Origin: Alkalicoccobacillus plakortidis
Lineage (GTDB): Bacteria; Bacillota; Bacilli; Bacillales; Bacillaceae_D
Assembly: GCF_023703085.1 (NCBI RefSeq)
Contig: NZ_JAMQJY010000001.1
Span: 2,604,001-2,668,000 of the forward strand
Reading direction: 5' to 3'
DNA length: 64,000 nt
Shown here: piece after piece, positions 20,209 through 31,395 of the stretch
Layout: each line of letters starts with the position of its first letter
Numbering within the stretch: the stretch's first letter is position 1
Notes under the pieces: model-generated
Databases searched by the model: none
What the model was told of the DNA's origin: nothing
Seen by the model: the letters and a program-made list of their open reading frames with translations, nothing else
Translations under genes and position numbers: made by a program

Positions 20209-20412
20209 TTATTCACTAGGGTTTGCGTGTTCGAGAACTTTTTTTAATTTGCGGGTGAATTCCTTACGTGGAAGCATCACACTATGCTGACATCCCAGAC
20301 ATTTGATGCGGACATCCATTCCAATACGAATAATCTTCCACTGATTGGCTCCACAAGGATGCGGCTTCCTCATCTCAACGACGTCATTTAGGAAGAATTC
20401 CTTATCTGCCAT
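20209..20412 (-). CDS. DUF951 family protein (YyzM-like)
   Basis: A 67-residue protein with the DUF951 pattern: NDVVEMRKPHPCGANQWKI, then RIKCLGCQHSVMLPRKEF. The conserved cysteines (PHPCG and CLGC) suggest metal binding, and the fold resembles small nucleic-acid-binding domains. Its position beside ychF is conserved in Bacillus (yyzM). The function is not established. Confidence 0.88.
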   Translation of the reverse strand: MADKEFFLNDVVEMRKPHPCGANQWKIIRIGMDVRIKCLGCQHSVMLPRKEFTRKLKKVLEHANPSE

Positions 20413-20489
20413 TTAATTCGACCTCCCAGAAGCATACTCCGTCTTATTATACACGATTCTTGATTAAAAAGGGAAACCGTCTAGCATGC

Positions 20490-21518
20490 TTATTTATTTC
20501 GTTTTAACGCAGGATGGTGAAAAAATGGATACAGAACAATACAAACTAACAGATAGAGATTAATTGCTCCATATAAAGGATACAAAACGGCAATCATTGA
20601 AGAGAAACCAAATGTTGTGAGTGGTGCCATAATCGCTAATAGCAGCATCGCAATTAACCAACTCTCCCCTTTTAAAAGCCCTCTCAGCCTCGATATTAAT
20701 CCAAAGATTCCTGCCCCTGCTGTTGTGTAGATCGCAAGCCATAACAAAACAGACATCGCAATAACCATAATAGATGGATATTGTTTAAGAATCACAAACA
20801 AGGGAATCTCGTAAAACATAATCTCTCCAGCAATTTGCAGTAACGATTCATTATATAAATAAGAAATCGAACCCATCAGAATTCCGCTGCCTATCGTTGC
20901 AATCCAAATTTCCCCTCGATGTTTAATTTGATTGCCAACGGCTGCAACAACGGCAACAATTGGCAAGATATTTAAGGAAGTGAATGTGATCGCCGCAGGC
21001 CAGTTATGCTGATGACTCAGATCGAAGGTAAATGTGAATCCACGTGAATATTGAAAGACTAATAGAATACTAACTAATGATAAAATTAAAATAGGAATTA
21101 AAAAAGCATTAACAGTGGTCATTCCATCTGTATCTCGAATGAAAAGTAAAACGACCAGTGCAGCACTTCCCGCCATCCCTAACCAAAACGGAATATTATA
21201 CACTTCAAGTGTTGCCCCTGCCCCGGCAAGCATAATCGTTGTTGTTGAAAATAAGTAGGATAAAATAATCCAATCATAGGCTCGTGCCAATTTTGGTCCA
21301 ACCAGACTGGTTAACAACGGAACATATTGAGTCGTTTTCTGCCTATAAGCAAGATTCATAATCACATAACAGCTTACTGTAAACAATCCTGTAAATAATA
21401 GAATAGCTACATTACTCTCTGCCCCAAAAAATTGCCAGAGTTCCCGACCGGATGCATACCCTGCTCCTATTAATGTCCCAACGATTAAGAACATCCATTT
21501 AAATCCGTTTGCCCACAT
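20490..21518 (-). CDS. YkvI-like membrane transporter
   Basis: A 342-residue integral membrane protein with about ten helices. It begins with MFLIVGTLIGAGYASGRELW, the helix-1 signature of the YkvI family, distant relatives of APC-type amino-acid transporters. The substrate is unknown. It has AAAGGGAG before the ATG and is transcribed away from yyaC, with 86 bases between the two starts. Confidence 0.75.
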   Translation of the reverse strand: MWANGFKWMFLIVGTLIGAGYASGRELWQFFGAESNVAILLFTGLFTVSCYVIMNLAYRQKTTQYVPLLTSLVGPKLARAYDWIILSYLFSTTTIMLAGAGATLEVYNIPFWLGMAGSAALVVLLFIRDTDGMTTVNAFLIPILILSLVSILLVFQYSRGFTFTFDLSHQHNWPAAITFTSLNILPIVAVVAAVGNQIKHRGEIWIATIGSGILMGSISYLYNESLLQIAGEIMFYEIPLFVILKQYPSIMVIAMSVLLWLAIYTTAGAGIFGLISRLRGLLKGESWLIAMLLLAIMAPLTTFGFSSMIAVLYPLYGAINLYLLVCIVLYPFFHHPALKRNK

Positions 21519-21604
21519 CCAAGCTCGCTCCCTTTTTTCACTACATGTATAAAAACGTCTCTGAACTACTATACTGTTACTACTATGGCAAAGGAGTACA
21601 AGTT

Positions 21605-22246
21605 ATGAGTCCAAACCTATGGCGTTTTAACAAAAAGAAAGCTCAACCATTCCGTGTCCCCTTTGAACAGATCCAGACTCACGGGCCTTTTGCCGAACAA
21701 ATTCTAAAGTACTGTCAGCAGGCAAATAAACGCGACCTTATTATTCTTTGTGTTGGCACAGATCGCTCTACAGGGGACTCTCTTGGTCCATTGATAGGCT
21801 CTAAGCTTGAGATTCTATCCCTACAGCATTTTCATGTATACGGCACCTTAGAATACCCTGTACACGCTATGAATCTCGCAGACCGTCTTGCTGAGGTCAA
21901 CTCAAAACACGATAACCCATTTATCATTGCAATTGATGCTTGTCTTGGTCAGGAAGTGAATGTTGGCTCTTTGACGATCCAAGAGGGGCCATTACACCCT
22001 GGTGCTGCTGTGCACAAAAACCTGCCTAAGGTTGGGGATATTCATATTACTGGTATTGTGAATGTGGGTGGGGCTATGGAGTTTTATGTCTTACAAAACA
22101 CACGGCTTCACATCGTCATGTCGATGGCAGAAAGCATTGCTCAGTCACTTTATTTAGCAGACCAACAGATATCCAGTAGTACGACAACATCACCAACAAT
22201 TCAAACTGTGTTCCAATATACTCCAACTGATATGAAAAATGTCTAA
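21605..22246 (+). CDS. yyaC: Spore protease YyaC (DUF1256)
   Basis: The 213-residue protein has the family core LIILCVGTDRSTGDSLGPLI, FIIAIDACLGQEVNVGSL and GIVNVGGAMEFYVLQNTRL, related in fold to the GPR spore protease. In B. subtilis yyaC is expressed early in the forespore under sigma-F. The ATG at 21605 has AGGAG eight bases upstream. A longer frame upstream is not coding. Upstream, GTATA and CTATACTG around 21545-21575 with about 15 bases between the elements resemble a sigma-F/G promoter, but the GG of the -10 is missing. It is evidence for a spore-former. Confidence 0.88.
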   Translation: MSPNLWRFNKKKAQPFRVPFEQIQTHGPFAEQILKYCQQANKRDLIILCVGTDRSTGDSLGPLIGSKLEILSLQHFHVYGTLEYPVHAMNLADRLAEVNSKHDNPFIIAIDACLGQEVNVGSLTIQEGPLHPGAAVHKNLPKVGDIHITGIVNVGGAMEFYVLQNTRLHIVMSMAESIAQSLYLADQQISSSTTTSPTIQTVFQYTPTDMKNV

Positions 22247-22255
22247 AACAGACGA

Positions 22256-22302
22256 AAAAGCCGAATCATTATGTGAAATAAACAACATAATGGTTCGGCT
22301 TA
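22256..22302. terminator. Bidirectional terminator between convergent genes
   Basis: AAGCCGAATCATTATGT pairs with ACATAATGGTTCGGCTT with one G-T pair. The minus-strand tail is TTTTTCG, so it best serves the DUF554 gene, but it also ends yyaC. Confidence 0.75.
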
Positions 22303-22357
22303 TCTGATAACTAAAACAATTCTGTCCTAGCCTCCACTTGAATCGTCAACATGCACC

Positions 22358-23068
22358 CTACACAATTGATAAAATCCAAATAAGTCCGCCTAATACCGGC
22401 AAGGCTGGTAATAGATTTGCTACACGTATACTGGTGATCCCTAAAATATTTAATCCAATTGCAACAACCATAATTCCGCCTACAGCTGTCATCTCAAGAA
22501 TATACTGCTCAAGAATAGGTCCTGGGATAAACGCTGCAATATACGTTGCTAACAGAGCAATAGCGCCTTGATATAAGACCACTGGAACCGCTGATAATAA
22601 GACACCAAAACCTAGTGTTGAGGCAAAGATAATAGCAGAGAGCCCATCAAGCATGGCTTTTGTGTAAAGTAAGGAGTGGTCTGCACGAAGCCCGCTGTCA
22701 ATCGATCCAAGTACAGCCATCGCTCCAACAACATAGATTAATGATGTTGTGACAAAGGCTTGCGCGACTTTGCCGGATTCTCCTGATTTTGCCGGTTTCA
22801 GCTTAGATTCAATCCACATGCCGAGTTGATTAAGGTGTGAATCAATGCCTATCCACTCACCTAAAACCCCTCCTACAGCTAAACTACCTATCACCAGAAG
22901 GAATTCTTCCGTTTGTAGTCCCATTTGAATCCCCAATAAGATAATAGCTAAAGCGATTGCTTGTAAGACCGTTGTTTTCATTTTTTCGGGGATGTTTTGA
23001 ACCATTAATCCAATACATCCAGCTACTATAATGGCTGCTCCGTTTACTAATGTTCCTGTAAGTACCAT
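22358..23068 (-). CDS. DUF554 family membrane protein
   Basis: A 236-residue protein with about seven hydrophobic segments, beginning MVLTGTLVNGAAIIVAGCIG and ending ALPVLGGLIWILSIV. It belongs to DUF554 (YdfK/YqgA), a family of putative inner-membrane transporters with no proven substrate. It lies 29 bases after the aminotransferase-like gene and is probably co-transcribed with it. Confidence 0.82.
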   Translation of the reverse strand: MVLTGTLVNGAAIIVAGCIGLMVQNIPEKMKTTVLQAIALAIILLGIQMGLQTEEFLLVIGSLAVGGVLGEWIGIDSHLNQLGMWIESKLKPAKSGESGKVAQAFVTTSLIYVVGAMAVLGSIDSGLRADHSLLYTKAMLDGLSAIIFASTLGFGVLLSAVPVVLYQGAIALLATYIAAFIPGPILEQYILEMTAVGGIMVVAIGLNILGITSIRVANLLPALPVLGGLIWILSIV

Positions 23069-23097
23069 GTTTTGTTCTTCCTATTCTTATTCATTTT

Positions 23098-24253
23098 TCA
23101 GTTTGTAAAAGCTTCGGTAATTTCTTTCACTGCGTCTAGAAGGCGCTCTACTTGATCCATTGTATTGTACGGACCAAAGCTAACTCTAACCAATCCTTCA
23201 TCTATTGTTTTTAAATACTTATGTGTTTTTGGAGAACAATGCAAGCCTGCTCTTACAGCTATTTGATACGTGGAATCTAGAATCATAGCGATCTCATGAC
23301 TTGAGATATGTTCCACGTGAAACGAAACAACCGCTACTCGTTTTTGAAGGTCTCTAGGACCATAACATGTCACATATTCAAGTTTGGTCAAACCTTCAAT
23401 AAATGTCCGCATCAATTCTTCTTCATGTGATCTGATAGAATCGATTCCTTTTTCCTTAATCGCTTGCACTCCAGCTAACAAGCCGGCAATACCGGGTGTA
23501 TTTAATGTACAAGCCTCATATCGCTCCGGCCACTGCTCAGGTTGACGCTCTAACTCAGAGTGCGTGCCGGTGCCACCATGAATTAATGGCTCTAATCCAT
23601 AATCTTGTTTACTAATTAGAACACCAGTGCCTTGAGGTCCCATTAAACCTTTATGCCCTGCAAAAGCAAGTAAGTCTATATGATCTCGTTCCATCTGAAT
23701 ATCAATTTTTCCAAGCCGTTTGCGATGCATCCACAACAATCGTTGCATGATGATTAGACAATTGTTCACCTAACTCTTTTATTGGAAAAAGCGCACCTGT
23801 CACATTAGAAGCGTGTGAAATGACAATCATTTTTGTCTGCTCTGTTATTAGCTTTGTAAAATCTTCAACTTGATAGCTTTCGGTATGATCTGGTTCAACA
23901 TACGTGATATGAACTCCTTTTTGCTGCTCAAGAGCCTTTAACGGGCGTAACACAGAGTTGTGCTCAAATGTTGTGGTAATAATATGATCTCCTACTTCAA
24001 AAGGAAAACCTACTATCGCTTGATTTAACGCCATGGTTGCATTTTGATAAAACCAAACATGACTTTCATGGGGTGCTTGAAATAAGTCAGCAAGTTCTTT
24101 ACGCGTGTTTTTTACAACTGCGGCTGCCTGTTGAGATAGAGCATGTCCACCTCGTCCAGGGTTAGCTGCGTAAAGATCAACCGCTTCTTTCATCGCCTCC
24201 CCTACTTTTTTCGGTTTTGGAAATGACGATGCAGCATGGTCAAAATAAAGCAT
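23098..24253 (-). CDS. Class V aminotransferase / cysteine desulfurase-like (frameshifted)
   Basis: A PLP-dependent fold-type I enzyme resembling cysteine desulfurases. It has YFDHAASSFPKPKKV at the start, NATMALNQAIVGF, the PLP lysine in LLAFAGHKGLMGPQGTG, and a cysteine in the likely active-site loop RAGLHCSPKTHKYL. That loop fits a sulfur-transfer role. The start at 24253 has AAGGA eight bases upstream. The frame breaks after DASQTA. Dropping one T from GCTTGG (CCAAGC at 23711-23716) gives DASQTAGKIDIQ and 384 residues. It contains a parS site within its coding sequence. The substrate is not known. Confidence 0.82.
23309..23324. promoter_or_regulatory. parS site inside the csd-like gene
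   Basis: TGTTCCACGTGAAACG matches the ParB-binding consensus TGTTNCACGTGAAACA with one mismatch at the last base. Confidence 0.8.
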
Positions 24254-24331
24254 GTATCTGGTCCTTCCATTAAAAAAAGAAGCCACCTGATGGATGACCT
24301 CATCTTTTATTATTTTTAATGATCATTACAT

Positions 24332-25174
24332 TTATTTTTCTTCAACAGATAAGATTTGTAGGATTCTCTCTAGGTCATCTTCAGAGAAATAATCAATTTC
24401 AATTTTTCCTTTTTTCTTACCTGGTTTAATTGCAACAGATGTTCCAAGTGTCGTACGCAGGATATCCTGACGTTCTTTTAAAAATGGAGAGAGGTTAATT
24501 TTTCTTCTTTTTGTTTCACGTGAAACGCGATCATTTAGCTGTTGCACGAGTAACTCTAATTCTCTCACGCTTAGTTTATCATGGAGTACTTTTTCTAATA
24601 AAGACGAAAGCTTGTTTTTATCAGAAAGACCAAGCAAAGCTCGTCCGTGCCCCATCGAGAGTTTTCCATCTGAAATGAATTGTTGGACAACGGTTGGTAG
24701 CTGGAGCAATCGAATGTGATTGGCAATATGCGGTCTGCTCTTTCCAAGACGTTTTGCCAACTGTTCCTGTGTCACATCAAGATGACTCATCAGCTTTTGA
24801 TAAGCCGTTCCTTCTTCAATTGGATTCAGATCCTCACGTTGCAAATTTTCAATAAGGGCTAACTCCATCATCTCATCTTCATTGTACTCTTTAACAATGG
24901 CAGGGATGGAATCCAGCTTTGCATGCTGAGCTGCACGAAAACGACGTTCTCCAACCACAATCTCATAGCCTTTAATACTTTTACGAACTGTAATAGGCTG
25001 AAGGATACCGTGTGTTTGGATTGAATGTGCAAGTTCGCTAATAGCCTCTTCCGTAAATGTTTTACGTGGTTGATACGGATTTGGGCGAATTTGTTTTAGT
25101 GCAACTTGTTCGATTTGATTTTGCTTCTCGTCTGGGAAAAATGCCTGAAGACCTTTACCTAATCCTTTAGCCAT
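24332..25174 (-). CDS. parB: Chromosome partitioning protein ParB (Spo0J)
   Basis: ParB is a CTP-dependent DNA clamp that loads at parS, spreads, and recruits condensin to the origin. The 280-residue protein has the N-terminal CTP-binding motifs NPYQPRKTF and GERRFRAAQ, the helix-turn-helix [20 protein letters not shown] and a C-terminal dimer domain. It overlaps the parA stop by eight bases and contains its own parS site (24512-24527), as B. subtilis spo0J does. In B. subtilis it also links chromosome segregation to sporulation through Soj. Confidence 0.97.
   Translation of the reverse strand: MAKGLGKGLQAFFPDEKQNQIEQVALKQIRPNPYQPRKTFTEEAISELAHSIQTHGILQPITVRKSIKGYEIVVGERRFRAAQHAKLDSIPAIVKEYNEDEMMELALIENLQREDLNPIEEGTAYQKLMSHLDVTQEQLAKRLGKSRPHIANHIRLLQLPTVVQQFISDGKLSMGHGRALLGLSDKNKLSSLLEKVLHDKLSVRELELLVQQLNDRVSRETKRRKINLSPFLKERQDILRTTLGTSVAIKPGKKKGKIEIDYFSEDDLERILQILSVEEK
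24512..24527. promoter_or_regulatory. parS site inside parB
   Basis: TGTTTCACGTGAAACG differs from the perfect palindrome TGTTTCACGTGAAACA only in the last base. A parS site within spo0J is conserved in B. subtilis. Confidence 0.9.
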
Positions 25175-25928
25175 TTGTTACCACTTCCTTCGCTAAATCT
25201 ACGTAAACTTCTGCTCCACGTGACTTTGCATCATACACAATGATTGGTTTCCCGTGACTCGGTGCTTCTCCAAGACGAACGTTACGAGGGATAATGGTAT
25301 CAAAAACTTTTTCTCTAAAGTATTTTTTCACTTCATCAATCACTTGAATACCTAGATTGGTTCTAGCGTCTAGCATGGTTAATAGGACACCTTCTATCGC
25401 CAAATCAGTATTCAAATGTTTTTGAACAAGACGAACCGTATTTAACAGCTGGCTTAATCCCTCCAGTGCGTAATACTCACATTGAACAGGAATTAAAACC
25501 GAATCTGAAGCGGTTAATGCGTTAATCGTTAACAAACCTAAAGACGGTGGACAATCAATAAAAATATACTCGTACTCGTCAGCAACTTCCGACAATGCTC
25601 GCTTTAAACGAACTTCTCTGGAAATTGTTGATACAAGTTCAATTTCTGCACCTGATAATTGAATGGTAGATGGAATAACAGATAAATTATCAACCGTTGT
25701 TTTACGTATAACTGACTTGGTTTCAATATCTTCAACAAGCAGATCGTATACACACTCGTCTACGTCGCCTTTTTCTACCCCTACCCCACTAGATGCATTT
25801 CCTTGCGGGTCTATATCAACCAAAAGGACTCGATGTCCAAGAAAAGCAAGACATGCGCTTAAGTTTACGGCAGTGGTTGTTTTACCCACTCCCCCTTTTT
25901 GATTGGCAATTGAAATAATCTTGGCCAC
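25167..25928 (-). CDS. parA: Chromosome partitioning ATPase ParA (Soj)
   Basis: A 253-residue MinD/ParA-type ATPase with the deviant Walker A KGGVGKTT at residues 11-18, switch I region [10 protein letters not shown] and Walker [12 protein letters not shown]. The start is GTG at 25928 ([13 protein letters not shown]). Soj binds DNA as an ATP dimer, is stimulated by ParB and regulates DnaA at the origin. It is co-transcribed with parB. Confidence 0.97.
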   Translation of the reverse strand: MAKIISIANQKGGVGKTTTAVNLSACLAFLGHRVLLVDIDPQGNASSGVGVEKGDVDECVYDLLVEDIETKSVIRKTTVDNLSVIPSTIQLSGAEIELVSTISREVRLKRALSEVADEYEYIFIDCPPSLGLLTINALTASDSVLIPVQCEYYALEGLSQLLNTVRLVQKHLNTDLAIEGVLLTMLDARTNLGIQVIDEVKKYFREKVFDTIIPRNVRLGEAPSHGKPIIVYDAKSRGAEVYVDLAKEVVTNG

Positions 25929-26045
25929 TAAGCCACCTACTTTCCCTCAAAAAGAACTAACATAAGTCGTTCTTATTCTATCATAGTTTAAGGGAAATGA
26001 TTTTAGAAAGTTGTGTGAGATTGAAAATCTTTTAAAAAAGATTAG

Positions 26046-26078
26046 TAAAAAAATAACCTATCTTTCAAAAGATAGATT
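26046..26078 (-). terminator. Terminator overlapping the noc stop codon
   Basis: AATCTATCTTT pairs with AAAGATAGGTT around a TG loop on the minus strand, followed by a run of seven T. The stem begins inside the noc stop codon. Confidence 0.85.
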
Positions 26079-26928
26079 ACTTTTTAGGGATACGAATCGT
26101 AAACTGATAGAATTCATCATTTTCTTCTTCATTTGTATCTATATCTAGCCCACTTTGAAGAACCATATCGACTGATTGCCTGATCGTGTTCATCGCAATT
26201 CTCATATCTTTTGAATAGGCTTTACGTGTTGGTTTCTTTTTCTTTTCTTCTGGAGCTTTTTCTCCTTCAATAAGAGCTTTCACTCGTTCTTCTGTTTGTT
26301 TCACATTTAATGAATGCTCAATGATTTCAGTTAGGATGGTTTGTTGCTTCTCCGTGTCCTTTAAAACAAGTAAGGCTCTAGCATGTCTTTCTGAAATCTT
26401 CCTGTCCAATATCGCTTGCTGTACAGTCTCAGGTAAGTGAAGCAATCGTAGCTTATTCGCAATGGTTGATTGACCTCTACCAAGACGTTGGGCTAAACTT
26501 TCCTGCGTTAAGCCATGGATTTCAATAAGCTTTGCATAAGCCACGGCTTCTTCAATAGACGTTAATCCTTCGCGCTGAAGGTTTTCAATGAGTGCAATGG
26601 ATGCTGTTTGTGAATCATTAAATTCCTTTACAAGCGCAGGAATCTTTTCCCACCCAAGATGGGTGACTGCACGCCAACGACGCTCACCTGCAATAATTTC
26701 ATATTTGTCATCACGTTGACGAACAACGATCGGTTGAATAACCCCGTGTGTACGAATGGTTTGGGCAAGCTCTTCAATTTTCTCTTCATCAAATACGGTC
26801 CGTGGCTGAAAACGATTGGGTACAATTTCTGCTAAAGAGATCTGTTGTACTTCCTCATTCTCTCTAATCACTGCTGTCTCATCCTGTTTGTCACTAAAGC
26901 CAAATAGGCGTGAAAACGGCTGCTTCAT
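26077..26928 (-). CDS. noc: Nucleoid occlusion protein Noc
   Basis: Noc is a ParB paralogue that blocks division over the chromosome. The 283-residue protein has the short amphipathic N-terminus [12 protein letters not shown] that anchors Noc to the membrane, the ParB-like core [18 protein letters not shown] and [13 protein letters not shown], and the helix-turn-helix [20 protein letters not shown]. The membrane-anchoring start and its place between rsmG and parA separate it from true ParB. I found no clear Noc-binding palindrome (ATTTCCCGGGAAAT) in the window. Confidence 0.95.
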   Translation of the reverse strand: MKQPFSRLFGFSDKQDETAVIRENEEVQQISLAEIVPNRFQPRTVFDEEKIEELAQTIRTHGVIQPIVVRQRDDKYEIIAGERRWRAVTHLGWEKIPALVKEFNDSQTASIALIENLQREGLTSIEEAVAYAKLIEIHGLTQESLAQRLGRGQSTIANKLRLLHLPETVQQAILDRKISERHARALLVLKDTEKQQTILTEIIEHSLNVKQTEERVKALIEGEKAPEEKKKKPTRKAYSKDMRIAMNTIRQSVDMVLQSGLDIDTNEEENDEFYQFTIRIPKK

Positions 26929-27091
26929 CGCCCTGACACCACCTTCTGTTTATAAACCTCTACGTCTTATCTATCTATTCGACAGCAAGGTCTATAATCC
27001 CTTTTTATCTCTAACTCTTTTATATCCAAACAGCGTGTAAGCGTCAAGAATTGTTTTATGATCATCGACATCATTATGTACAAGTGGGCAG

Positions 27092-27107
27092 TGTTTCACG
27101 TGAAACA
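27092..27107. promoter_or_regulatory. parS site between noc and rsmG
   Basis: TGTTTCACGTGAAACA is a perfect 16-base parS palindrome, in the gap between the rsmG stop and the noc start. Confidence 0.95.
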
Positions 27108-27119
27108 CTGCCGTATCAT

Positions 27120-27833
27120 TTAGAGAGGTTGCTTAGCAGGAACTCCTGCTTTGCGTGGGTACTTCTTTGGTGTGGATCGTGTTTTGTGGAGCAAATAAAT
27201 CGTTCGTTCACTTTCTTCTTCAGGCAATGTAAACGAATAGGTTTCTCCAACTGTACCACCTAATGTTTTGATCGCTTGATTTGCATCCTGAAGTTCTTGC
27301 TCTGCTCCTGCACCCTTCATGGCTAAAAAATCTCCGCCTGTTTTGGCAAAAGGTAAACATAGCTCAGATAAAACAGAAAGCCTAGCAACAGCCCGAGCTG
27401 TCACCACGTCAAAGCGTTCACGGTAGGCACCATCCTGTCCTGCAATCTCTGCTCGGTTATGATGAAAGCTTACGCCTTTTAAACCAAGTTCAGCGGAAAG
27501 GTGTTCGAGAAATCCAATTCGTTTTTTTAAGGAATCAATAATCGTCACATGAATCTCAGGAAATACAATTTTGATTGGTAAGCTAGGGAACCCTGCACCG
27601 GCTCCAACATCAAGTACTCGTTTTTGCTCGGTAAATGAATAATAGAATCCCGCGCTAATTGAATCATAAAAATGTTTGAGATACACATCGGATTCAGAGG
27701 TTAACGCGGTTAAATTCATCTTTTGATTCCATTCAACCAAAAGCTCAAAATAGCGCTCAAATTGCCATTGCTGATGTTCCGATAAGTCTATTCCTTTTTT
27801 TGATAAAGATAGAACAAATTCACTTTTATTCAT
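27120..27833 (-). CDS. rsmG: 16S rRNA m7G527 methyltransferase RsmG
   Basis: A 237-residue SAM-dependent methyltransferase (GidB) that modifies G527 in 16S rRNA. Loss of its B. subtilis orthologue gives low-level streptomycin resistance. The SAM-binding motif is [17 protein letters not shown], with [19 protein letters not shown] before it and [17 protein letters not shown] after it. It follows mnmG by 12 bases in a shared operon. Confidence 0.97.
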   Translation of the reverse strand: MNKSEFVLSLSKKGIDLSEHQQWQFERYFELLVEWNQKMNLTALTSESDVYLKHFYDSISAGFYYSFTEQKRVLDVGAGAGFPSLPIKIVFPEIHVTIIDSLKKRIGFLEHLSAELGLKGVSFHHNRAEIAGQDGAYRERFDVVTARAVARLSVLSELCLPFAKTGGDFLAMKGAGAEQELQDANQAIKTLGGTVGETYSFTLPEEESERTIYLLHKTRSTPKKYPRKAGVPAKQPL

Positions 27834-27845
27834 ACGTCCCTCTTT

Positions 27846-29735
27846 CTATGGCTGAACTTTTGCTAAACGCCCTTGCTCCATATAGACAAGTAAGATGGAA
27901 ATATCAGCAGGATTCACACCCGAAACACGTGAAGCTTGGCCGAGTGAGATCGGACGTACTTCTGCAAGCTTTTGTTTTGCTTCAGTAGCAAGACCATTAA
28001 TGGCCATGTAATCAAGGTCTTCAGGAAGCTTTTTGTTTTCCATTTTTTTTGACCGTTCAACCTGCTGCAATTGTTTACTAATATATCCTTCATACTTCAC
28101 TTGAATTTCGACCTGTTCTGCCACATCATCTTGGATGTGGAAGTCAGATGGTTGGATAATAGCAGCAATATGCTGATAGGTTAATTCCGGTCGACGTAAT
28201 AACGCCGCTGCATGCATGGCTTCAGCTAAAGGCGAGGATCCTGCTTTTTCTAGCATTGCATCTACCTCTGCCGCTGGTTTAATCACAATTTTTTCGAGTC
28301 GTTTTTTCTCAGAAATAATCTGTTCTTTTTTCACAAGGAAACGGTTGAATCGGTCTTCTTTGATCAACCCAATTTGATGTCCAATTTCCGTAAGTCTTAG
28401 ATCTGCATTATCATGACGCAGAAGCAGTCTAAATTCCGCTCTAGAGGTCAAAAGGCGATACGGCTCATTTGTACCCTTCGTTACCAGATCATCAATCAGA
28501 ACGCCAATGTAGGCTTGTGAGCGATCAAGGATAAGACCTTCATCTCCGCGTGCTTTTAATGCAGCGTTAATACCAGCCATAACACCTTGTCCGGCAGCCT
28601 CTTCATATCCTGATGTTCCATTTATTTGTCCAGCTGTAAACAATCCTTCAACCTTTTTGGTTTCTAGAGTTGGCCAAAGCTGTGTTGGAACGATTGCATC
28701 ATATTCAATGGCGTAGCCCGGACGCATCATTTTTACGTTTTCGAGCCCTGGAATTGATTTTAACATGTCTAATTGCACATCTTCAGGTAGGCTTGTTGAT
28801 AACCCTTGTACATAAACTTCAGTCGTGTTACGACCTTCTGGCTCTAAGAAGATTTGGTGTCGCGGCTTATCATTAAAACGAACAATCTTATCTTCAATAG
28901 ACGGGCAGTAACGTGGACCTGTTCCTTCAATCATACCTGAATACATTGGCGAACGAGTTAAGTTTTCATTAATAATCAGGTGAGTGTCGAGTGACGTGTA
29001 TGTTAACCAGCATGGTAGCTGATCCGTAATATATTTTGTTGTTTCATAAGAGAATGCACGCGGCACATCATCACCAGGCTGAATTTCGGTTTTGTCGTAA
29101 TCAATGGTATTACCATTCACGCGTGGAGGCGTTCCTGTTTTAAATCGCACCATTTCAAAACCTAGCTCTTGCAGGTGATAGGATAGCTGCACAGATGGCT
29201 GCATATTATTCGGACCGCTCTCATACGCCAATTCTCCAAGAATGATTTTTCCACGGAGGTATGTTCCAGTTGTGATAACAACCGATTTACTGCGATATTC
29301 TGCACCTGTGTTTGTAATGACACCTTTGCAAATTCCATCTTCCACAATTAGCTTCTCTACCATTCCTTGACGAAGCAGTAGGTTCTCTTGTTCTTCAATA
29401 GTCTTTTTCATTTCATGTTGGTAAAGGAATTTATCAGCCTGCGCACGCAATGCACGTACAGCTTGCCCCTTACCTGTATTCAGCATTCTCATCTGAATAT
29501 GTGTTTTATCGATATTACGAGCCATTTCTCCGCCTAATGCATCAAGCTCTCGTACGACAATTCCTTTTGCCGGTCCTCCAACAGACGGGTTACACGGCAT
29601 AAACGCAACGGCATCGAGGTTCAGCGTCAGCATTAATGTGTTAGCACCCATGCGGGCTGAGGCGAGTCCTGCCTCTACGCCAGCATGCCCTGCGCCGATA
29701 ACAATGACATCAAAATCTCCACCTTGAAAGCTCAT
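27846..29735 (-). CDS. mnmG: tRNA uridine-34 modification enzyme MnmG
   Basis: A 629-residue FAD protein (GidA) that works with MnmE to place the carboxymethylaminomethyl group on U34 of certain tRNAs. It has the N-terminal FAD motif [29 protein letters not shown] with a conserved cysteine, [14 protein letters not shown] and the C-terminal helical domain that contacts MnmE. It is full length. It lies between mnmE and rsmG, the standard order. Confidence 0.97.
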   Translation of the reverse strand: MSFQGGDFDVIVIGAGHAGVEAGLASARMGANTLMLTLNLDAVAFMPCNPSVGGPAKGIVVRELDALGGEMARNIDKTHIQMRMLNTGKGQAVRALRAQADKFLYQHEMKKTIEEQENLLLRQGMVEKLIVEDGICKGVITNTGAEYRSKSVVITTGTYLRGKIILGELAYESGPNNMQPSVQLSYHLQELGFEMVRFKTGTPPRVNGNTIDYDKTEIQPGDDVPRAFSYETTKYITDQLPCWLTYTSLDTHLIINENLTRSPMYSGMIEGTGPRYCPSIEDKIVRFNDKPRHQIFLEPEGRNTTEVYVQGLSTSLPEDVQLDMLKSIPGLENVKMMRPGYAIEYDAIVPTQLWPTLETKKVEGLFTAGQINGTSGYEEAAGQGVMAGINAALKARGDEGLILDRSQAYIGVLIDDLVTKGTNEPYRLLTSRAEFRLLLRHDNADLRLTEIGHQIGLIKEDRFNRFLVKKEQIISEKKRLEKIVIKPAAEVDAMLEKAGSSPLAEAMHAAALLRRPELTYQHIAAIIQPSDFHIQDDVAEQVEIQVKYEGYISKQLQQVERSKKMENKKLPEDLDYMAINGLATEAKQKLAEVRPISLGQASRVSGVNPADISILLVYMEQGRLAKVQP

Positions 29736-29815
29736 GGTTCATCCTTCTTTCTTTGCTTGATCCCATTCTTTTCAAACAGTATGTTCCACTGCCTGAAAAG
29801 GTTCGATGGGTTTAT

Positions 29816-31193
29816 TTATTTCCCTAAACAGAACTGAGAGAATAGTTGATCGATTAAACTGTCCTGTACACTATCTCCAATAATCTCACCAAGTAACTCC
29901 CATGTTCTTGTAACGTCAATTTGAATCAAATCTATAGGCATCGCTACTTCAGTTGCATCTAACGCATCCTGCGCCGTCTGCTTAGCCTGCTCTAAAAGAG
30001 CAATATGACGAGTGTTTGATACATACGTTGCATCCTCACCCTCTAAGGCTCCTTCAAAAAACAGGTTCGCAATTGCTGCTTCTAAGTCATCAATTCCTTT
30101 ATCTTCTATAAAAGCAGTGGTCACAAGCGGTCGACCTGCGGCAAGCTGCTCCACACGCTCTAGGTTAATCTTCCGTACAGTATCCATTTTGTTCACAATG
30201 ACAACTGCATTCATGCCTGCAGCTGCTTCAAACAACGCTTCATCCTCCATGGATAACTCTTCACCATGGTTTAAAACGAGTAGAATCAAATCAGCCTCAC
30301 GAAGTGCTTTCCTTGAACGTTCAACACCAAGTTTTTCAACAATATCCTCTGTCTCACGAATACCTGCTGTATCCACAAGTCTCAGCGGCACACCCCTGAC
30401 ATTTACATACTCTTCAAGTGTATCTCTTGTGGTCCCTGGAATATCGGTTACTATGGCTTTATTCTCATGAACGAGGCTGTTCATTAGAGAAGATTTGCCT
30501 ACATTCGGCCTGCCAATAATCGCTGTAGCTAATCCTTCACGCAAGATTTTCCCTTGTCCTGCGGTTTCTAACAGCTTATCCACTTCTCTTATAACAAAAC
30601 CTACTTTTTCAATCATTAGGTCATGGGTCATCGCTTCGGCATCATATTCAGGATAATCAATGTTTACTTCAACCTGGGCTACTGTTTCCAATAACTCTTG
30701 TCGTAACACCTTGATTTTCTTTGATAAACGTCCCTCAAGCTGCCCAAGAGCAACATTCATCGCTCGGTCCGTTTTTGCACGAATTAAGTCCATGACACCT
30801 TCTGCCTGGGACAAATCAATTCGCCCATTTAAAAAAGCTCGTTTCGTGAATTCTCCAGGTTCCGCCAGCCTCGCTCCATGTTTTAGCGCAAGCTTGGAGA
30901 ACTCTGTTAACAGAAACCAATCCACCGTGACAGTTGATTTCTACTACATCCTCTCTTGTAAAGGTACGAGGCGCTCTCATTACGCTAATCATCGCTTCCT
31001 CTACCTTATTGGTCCCATCTGTGATGTGACCATACACAATCGAATGCGAGGCAACTTCTTCTAGTGGTTGTTTTCCCGCATATAAATGAGAGGCAATCGC
31101 AATTGCCTCATCTCCACTCAGGCGGACAATTCCGATAGCTCCTTCACCTTGAGCTGTTGAAATGGCAGCTATCGTATCGAATTCTGTTATCAT
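29816..31193 (-). CDS. mnmE: tRNA modification GTPase MnmE (frameshifted)
   Basis: MnmE (TrmE) binds tetrahydrofolate through its N-terminal domain and partners MnmG. It begins [20 protein letters not shown]. The G domain has P-loop [24 protein letters not shown] and NKMD, and the C-terminus is FCLGK, the catalytic CxGK motif. The frame breaks after VNRVLQ near residue 100. Dropping one T from GCTTGG (30892-30897, plus strand) gives [18 protein letters not shown] and 458 residues, the normal length. The break is most likely a sequence error. Confidence 0.92.
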
Positions 31194-31340
31194 CTACTCG
31201 TCACCTCCTACTTTTAAAAAACTCTCTATATCATGATCATCATCGATCAAAAATGGGCGTATTTTCAGACTGCTTCTAATGTAATAGAATAGCACAGACC
31301 TAGCTGAAAAGCTATGAACCAGACCGGTATCAGCAATGGC

Positions 31341-31376
31341 AAAATCCTCTATCTAGTTTCATAGATAGAGGATTTT
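31341..31376. terminator. Terminator between jag and mnmE
   Basis: AAAATCCTCTATCTA pairs perfectly with TAGATAGAGGATTTT around a short loop. It ends the rnpA-yidC-jag transcript. The T-run is only four bases. Confidence 0.7.
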
Positions 31377-31395
31377 ACTTACATGTATATGGGAA

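Noticed and set aside
24265..24310. Terminator after parB
   Set aside because: A T-run is present on the minus strand, but I could not find a convincing stem by eye.
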